Shown here: positions 36,906 to 40,549 of the stretch, piece after piece
Layout of the letters: the number at the start of each line of letters is the position of its first letter
Position numbering within the stretch: the stretch's first letter is position 1
Assembly: GCA_030835985.1 (NCBI GenBank)
Contig: JAURQT010000084.1
Coordinates: 1-40,549, forward strand
Length of the DNA stretch: 40,549 bases
From: Alphaproteobacteria bacterium
GTDB lineage: Bacteria; Pseudomonadota; Alphaproteobacteria; Puniceispirillales; Puniceispirillaceae
Direction of reading: 5' to 3'
Translations under genes and position numbers: made by a program
The notes under the pieces: model-generated
Databases searched by the model: none
What the model was told of the DNA's origin: nothing
What the model saw: the letters and a program-made list of their open reading frames with translations, nothing else

Positions 36906-38123
36906 ATGTTTGCGGTTCATGCAGATGATATTTTATCGGCCAGCACAGCCCTTGCCGGGCATATTATTCAAACCCCTATCTTATATTCCCCTGCCTTGTC
37001 CGAACAGTTTGGTTGCACCCTGTATTTCAAGCATGAGCAGCTGCAATATACCTCTTCTTTCAAGGCCAGAGGGGCATATATGGCGCTTATGGCACTTGAT
37101 AGCGAATCACGCAAACGCGGCGTGATTACCATGTCAGCTGGCAATCATGCACAAGCCCTTGCCTTTCGGGCGCGCAATCTGGGTATAAAAGCCACCATTG
37201 TTATGCCAGAGCAAACCCCTTTTGCCAAAGTTGAGCGCACCCGCGCCTATGGGGCAGAAATTGTTCTAAAGGGGCGCAATCTGAACGAGTGCGAAGACAG
37301 CGTAAAGACGCTGATGAAAACACATGGCTATAGCCTAATCCATCCCTATGATGACCCGTATGTCGTGGCTGGTCAGGGAACAGCCGGGTTGGAAATGCTG
37401 CGGGCTGTCCCGGAACTGGACACGCTGGTAATTCCCATTGGCGGCGGCGGTCTAATCGCCGGCATCGCGCTTATTGCAAAATCTATCAAGCCGGAGATAC
37501 AGATTATCGGCGTGGAAGCTGAACTCTACCCCTCGATGAGCCAGCAAATTGCCGGGCAGCCTATTCAATGTGGCGGCGAGACTATCGCCGAAGGAATAGC
37601 GGTAAAAAGCCCGGGCGGCATCACCCGTCCGATTGTCGAAAAATTGGTTGATGATATTGTTATTGTTAGTGAAAAACACCTGGAATGGGCGGTTGGCACA
37701 TTGGCAGAACAACAGCGTGTTATCGCCGAAGGAGCCGGGGCGGCCAGCCTGGCAGCTATCGCGGCCGCACCGCACCGCTTTGCTGGCAAAACCGTGGCCG
37801 GCATTATTTGTGGCGGCAATATTGATATGCGCTTGCTGGGGACAATCCTGAACCGGAATATGATGTCAGACGGGCGGCTTATTCGCCTGCGTATCGGTAT
37901 TTCGGACGAGCCGGGTATGCTGGCAAAAATCGCCACCTCGATTGCTGATTGCGGCGGCAATATTGTCGAGATTTATCACCAGAGAATGTTTTATGATGTT
38001 CCGGCAAAGCTGGCCAAAATCGATGCGGTTGTCGATACCAGGGGTCAGGCACACGCCACAGAAATTATTCTTGCCCTGCAAAATAAAAACTTTTCTGTAG
38101 ATGTGATTGCAGAACCCTCCTGA
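36906..38123 (+). CDS. ilvA: Threonine ammonia-lyase (PLP) with C-terminal ACT domain
   Basis: This 405-residue fold-type II PLP enzyme has the PLP lysine Lys53 in SSFKARGAY, SAGNHAQALA (77-86), and the phosphate-binding glycine loop GGGGLIAG near 183-190. Residues about 325-405 form one ACT domain (RLRIGISDEPGMLAKIA). It deaminates threonine to 2-oxobutanoate, the start of isoleucine synthesis. It is shorter than E. coli IlvA (514) and of the single-ACT type, so a catabolic TdcB-like or dual Thr/Ser role is possible. ATG 36906 has AGAGGG upstream, and the frame is open from 36870. Confidence 0.9.
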   Translation: MFAVHADDILSASTALAGHIIQTPILYSPALSEQFGCTLYFKHEQLQYTSSFKARGAYMALMALDSESRKRGVITMSAGNHAQALAFRARNLGIKATIVMPEQTPFAKVERTRAYGAEIVLKGRNLNECEDSVKTLMKTHGYSLIHPYDDPYVVAGQGTAGLEMLRAVPELDTLVIPIGGGGLIAGIALIAKSIKPEIQIIGVEAELYPSMSQQIAGQPIQCGGETIAEGIAVKSPGGITRPIVEKLVDDIVIVSEKHLEWAVGTLAEQQRVIAEGAGAASLAAIAAAPHRFAGKTVAGIICGGNIDMRLLGTILNRNMMSDGRLIRLRIGISDEPGMLAKIATSIADCGGNIVEIYHQRMFYDVPAKLAKIDAVVDTRGQAHATEIILALQNKNFSVDVIAEPS

Positions 38124-38202
38124 ACGAACTAGATGAAGAGCATTGCGCGAGATTCTTTTTTAAAAACTTGCAAAAGCCACCATATTACCGAAAACTAATC
38201 TT

Positions 38203-38934
38203 ATGGATCAAACCAGCCGCATATTTCCTGTTCTACCCTTGCGTCTCAGGGTAACGCGCCCGCAACCTTGCGCCTATCTGGCCGGGCAACAGGAACAGCG
38301 TCTGGCAGGCGATATCAGCGCGCGCCCCGAAGAACATGACAGCCTGGCCGAAGCCGGTTTCAGGCGGGTGGAAAACTGGGTCTATAAGCCCGCTTGCCTG
38401 CAATGTCAGGCGTGCCAGCCTATCCGGGTTGTGGCATCGGATTTTACCCTGTCCCGCAATCACAAACGGGTGCTGTCCCAAAATACAGATTTAATCCGAA
38501 CCATAAATGGCGGCAGCCTGACATTAGAGCATTACGATATTTTCCAGCGTTATCTGGGGCAACGCCATGAAGACGGGCAAATGGCCAGCATGAGCTTTGA
38601 TGAATTTTCGGCTATGATAACCAACAGCCCCATCCAGACCAGCTTGTATGAATATCGCCGCGCAAATGGCCAGCTGGTCGCCTGCGTTCTAACCGATTTA
38701 CAGCGCGATGGGCTAAGTGCGGTTTACAGCTTTTTTGACACCCGCCCGGATATGGCCAAACGGTCTTTTGGCACGTTTATTATACTGGATTTAATCCGGC
38801 TAAGCCAGAAGCTGGAGCTGCCCTATCTTTATCTGGGATATTATGTCGAACAAAGCCCGAAAATGGCCTATAAGGGACGGTTTAACCCTTGCCAGCTATT
38901 TAAAAACGGGAAATGGGAAACCGCCTCTTCATAG
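38203..38934 (+). CDS. bpt: Aspartate/glutamate leucyltransferase (N-end rule)
   Basis: The 243-residue GNAT-fold protein has the N-terminal PCAYLAGQQEQRL (22-34) and the Cys-rich block YKPACLQCQACQPIRV (61-76), both hallmarks of Bpt/Ate1. GYYVEQSPKMAYKGRFNPCQ near the C terminus is also conserved. It moves Leu from Leu-tRNA to proteins with N-terminal Asp or Glu, marking them for ClpS/ClpAP. It lies 79 bases after the threonine ammonia-lyase and converges with parC. Confidence 0.94.
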   Translation: MDQTSRIFPVLPLRLRVTRPQPCAYLAGQQEQRLAGDISARPEEHDSLAEAGFRRVENWVYKPACLQCQACQPIRVVASDFTLSRNHKRVLSQNTDLIRTINGGSLTLEHYDIFQRYLGQRHEDGQMASMSFDEFSAMITNSPIQTSLYEYRRANGQLVACVLTDLQRDGLSAVYSFFDTRPDMAKRSFGTFIILDLIRLSQKLELPYLYLGYYVEQSPKMAYKGRFNPCQLFKNGKWETASS

Positions 38935-38985
38935 AGGGCGAAGCCTATAACCCCCCTTGTTTTTTTAAGGCTGTATAAAGATGCC

Positions 38986-40549
38986 TCAGGTAAAACGTGC
39001 CGGACGCGGAAAGCCATTTGGCGGCAATTTACCGGCCGCCCCGCGCTTGCCTTGCCAGGCCAGCAAATCTGTTTCGGTACGGGTACGCCCCCCGCCCATC
39101 TGCCAGGACAGACCATCGGCCAGGGTAAAGACCTTGATATCGGACAGATCGCCATCCTTGTAGCGTTGCAGGATAACGCCCTTCCCGCGCTGCATTTCCG
39201 GCACTTCGTCCAGCTTAAAGACCAGCAAGCGCCGATTTTGCCCGACAACAGCGACATGATCGCCTGATGCCACACAGCACGCCACCGCCCGTGCTGTACC
39301 AGACAGGTTTAATACCTGTTTGCCCGAGCGGGTCTGTGCCATCGCAGATTTCATATCAATGACCAGACCATGCCCGGTATTGGCAGCGACCAGCAAGTTC
39401 CCCTCCCCTGCCTTTATCAGCGATACAAGCGGGGTATCCACAGGCACATCCACCATCAGATTAAGCGGCTCACCAAAGCCCCTGCCCTTTGGCAGGCGGT
39501 CACAGGAAAGGGTATAAAACCGGCCATTCTGGGCAAAGACCAGCAGCTTGTCCGTCGTCTCGGCATGCAGGGCAAACAAAGGCCCATCCCCTTCTTTGAA
39601 TTTAAACTCGCCTGCCAGATCCAGATGGCCTTTCATCGCCCGTATCCAGCCCTTTTCCGAACAGATAACGGTAATCGGCTCTCTTTCAATCAGGATTTCG
39701 GTGATATCCACATCGACCTCGGGCGCACTATCGAGTGCGGTGCGGCGTTCGTCCGATTTTGCAAAATGGGTGCGCACATCTTTTATCTGGGAATGCACCA
39801 CCCGCCATTGCCGCTCTTCATCACCAACCAGCGCGCGCAAATCGCTCTGTTCTTCTGACAGGCTGGTGCGCTCGGTTCTGATAGCTTCTTCTTCCAGACG
39901 GCGCAAGGCACGCAAGCGCATATCCAGAACCGCATTTGCCTGAACCTCGTTAATGCCAAAACGCGCCATCAGCTCATCACGCGGATGATCCGATTCCCGG
40001 ATAATGGCAATCACCTCATCCAGATTAAGAAACACCACCAGATAGCCTTCCAAAATCTCCAGCCTTCTGGCAATTTTTTCCAGCCGATACTGGCTACGCC
40101 GCACCAGCACGTCACGCCGGTGATCCAGCCAGGCTTGCAACGCGCCTTTCAGCCCCATAACACTGGGCCTGCCACTGGCATCCAGCACATTCAAATTCAT
40201 TGAAATCCGCACCTCTAATTCGGTCAGGCGGAACAGGCTTTCCATCACGACTTCAGGGTCTAGCCGGCGCGATTTCGGCTCCAGTACAAGGCGGATATCT
40301 TCGGCTGATTCATCGCGAATATCCGCCAGCATCGGCAATTTGCGGTCTTGCAGCATTTCCGCCATTTTTTCAATCAGACGGCTTTTTTGCACCTGATAGG
40401 GAATTTCGGTAACGATGATTTGCCAGCTGCCGCCCTTTTCGCGCTCTACCTCCCATTTGGCCCGCAAGCGAAAACCGCCCTTGCCACTGCTATAGGTCGC
40501 GCGCATGGTCTCGCCTGGCTCTACCAGAACCCCGCCTGTTGGAAAATCA
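38986..40549 (-). CDS. parC: DNA topoisomerase IV subunit A, C-terminal part (5' end beyond window)
   Basis: About 520 residues are visible, starting DFPTGG, so the active-site Tyr domain lies outside the window. The visible part covers the tower and coiled coil (LEGYLVVFLNLDEVIAIIRESDHP, split) and the C-terminal beta-pinwheel. The GyrA box is absent. The segment MQRGKGVILQRYKDGDLSD is typical of alphaproteobacterial ParC, so parC rather than gyrA is favoured. Topo IV decatenates sister chromosomes. It converges with bpt over 51 bases, where I see no strong terminator. Confidence 0.92.
   Translation of the reverse strand, partial: DFPTGGVLVEPGETMRATYSSGKGGFRLRAKWEVEREKGGSWQIIVTEIPYQVQKSRLIEKMAEMLQDRKLPMLADIRDESAEDIRLVLEPKSRRLDPEVVMESLFRLTELEVRISMNLNVLDASGRPSVMGLKGALQAWLDHRRDVLVRRSQYRLEKIARRLEILEGYLVVFLNLDEVIAIIRESDHPRDELMARFGINEVQANAVLDMRLRALRRLEEEAIRTERTSLSEEQSDLRALVGDEERQWRVVHSQIKDVRTHFAKSDERRTALDSAPEVDVDITEILIEREPITVICSEKGWIRAMKGHLDLAGEFKFKEGDGPLFALHAETTDKLLVFAQNGRFYTLSCDRLPKGRGFGEPLNLMVDVPVDTPLVSLIKAGEGNLLVAANTGHGLVIDMKSAMAQTRSGKQVLNLSGTARAVACCVASGDHVAVVGQNRRLLVFKLDEVPEMQRGKGVILQRYKDGDLSDIKVFTLADGLSWQMGGGRTRTETDLLAWQGKRGAAGKLPPNGFPRPARFT

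Overview
The window is ordinary core chromosome of an alphaproteobacterium. Four things support this: the LexA box is the alphaproteobacterial direct-repeat type (GTTC-N7-GTTC, here on the complementary strand); ProS is the short form without an insertion domain; HemB has the Asp-rich metal site; and the gene orders lexA-comEC-gltX-gltA-lpxB and proS-lolC-lolD-dnaE are, from general knowledge, typical of the class. Base composition looks close to balanced by eye and intergenic gaps are short. A marine SAR116-like lineage would fit, but that is a guess.

Layout. 1-2410: the 3'-truncated end of a GMC oxidoreductase gene, divergent from an IclR-type regulator, with a dyad midway between them. 2435-3463: rpsI and rplM on the minus strand, ending in a hairpin terminator shared with iclR. 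3833-8054: a plus-strand run trpG-trpD-trpC-moaC-moeA (tryptophan and molybdenum cofactor synthesis) without trpE. 8125-13794: lexA with an SOS box, comEC on the other strand overlapping the lexA end, then gltX and gltA. 13747-26423: a long minus-strand envelope block read pyrH-frr-uppS-cdsA-dxr-rseP-bamA-skp-lpxD-fabZ-lpxA-lpxI-lpxB. It links UMP kinase and ribosome recycling to isoprenoid, phospholipid, lipid A and outer-membrane protein assembly. 26507-28633: rpsB-tsf with its own terminator and a leader that can fold into a branched RNA. 28612-35443: proS-lolC-lolD-dnaE on the minus strand. 35750-38934: hemB, a threonine ammonia-lyase and bpt on the plus strand. 38986-40549: the C-terminal part of parC, running off the right edge.

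How the genes work together. The envelope block carries successive lipid A steps (LpxA, LpxD, LpxI, LpxB), FabZ, which shares the hydroxyacyl-ACP pool, the outer-membrane assembly factors BamA and Skp, and undecaprenyl and CDP-diacylglycerol synthesis. LolC and LolD add lipoprotein export.

All complete genes look intact. I see no insertion sequence, prophage, CRISPR array, tRNA, rRNA, or defence or toxin module, and no cluster that looks like an undescribed protein system. The points that merit a second look are regulatory: a possible three-way-junction or pseudoknot leader before rpsB, paired operator-like repeats before hemB, palindromes before rplM and between the GMC and IclR genes, and a gltA terminator written inside the lpxB coding end.
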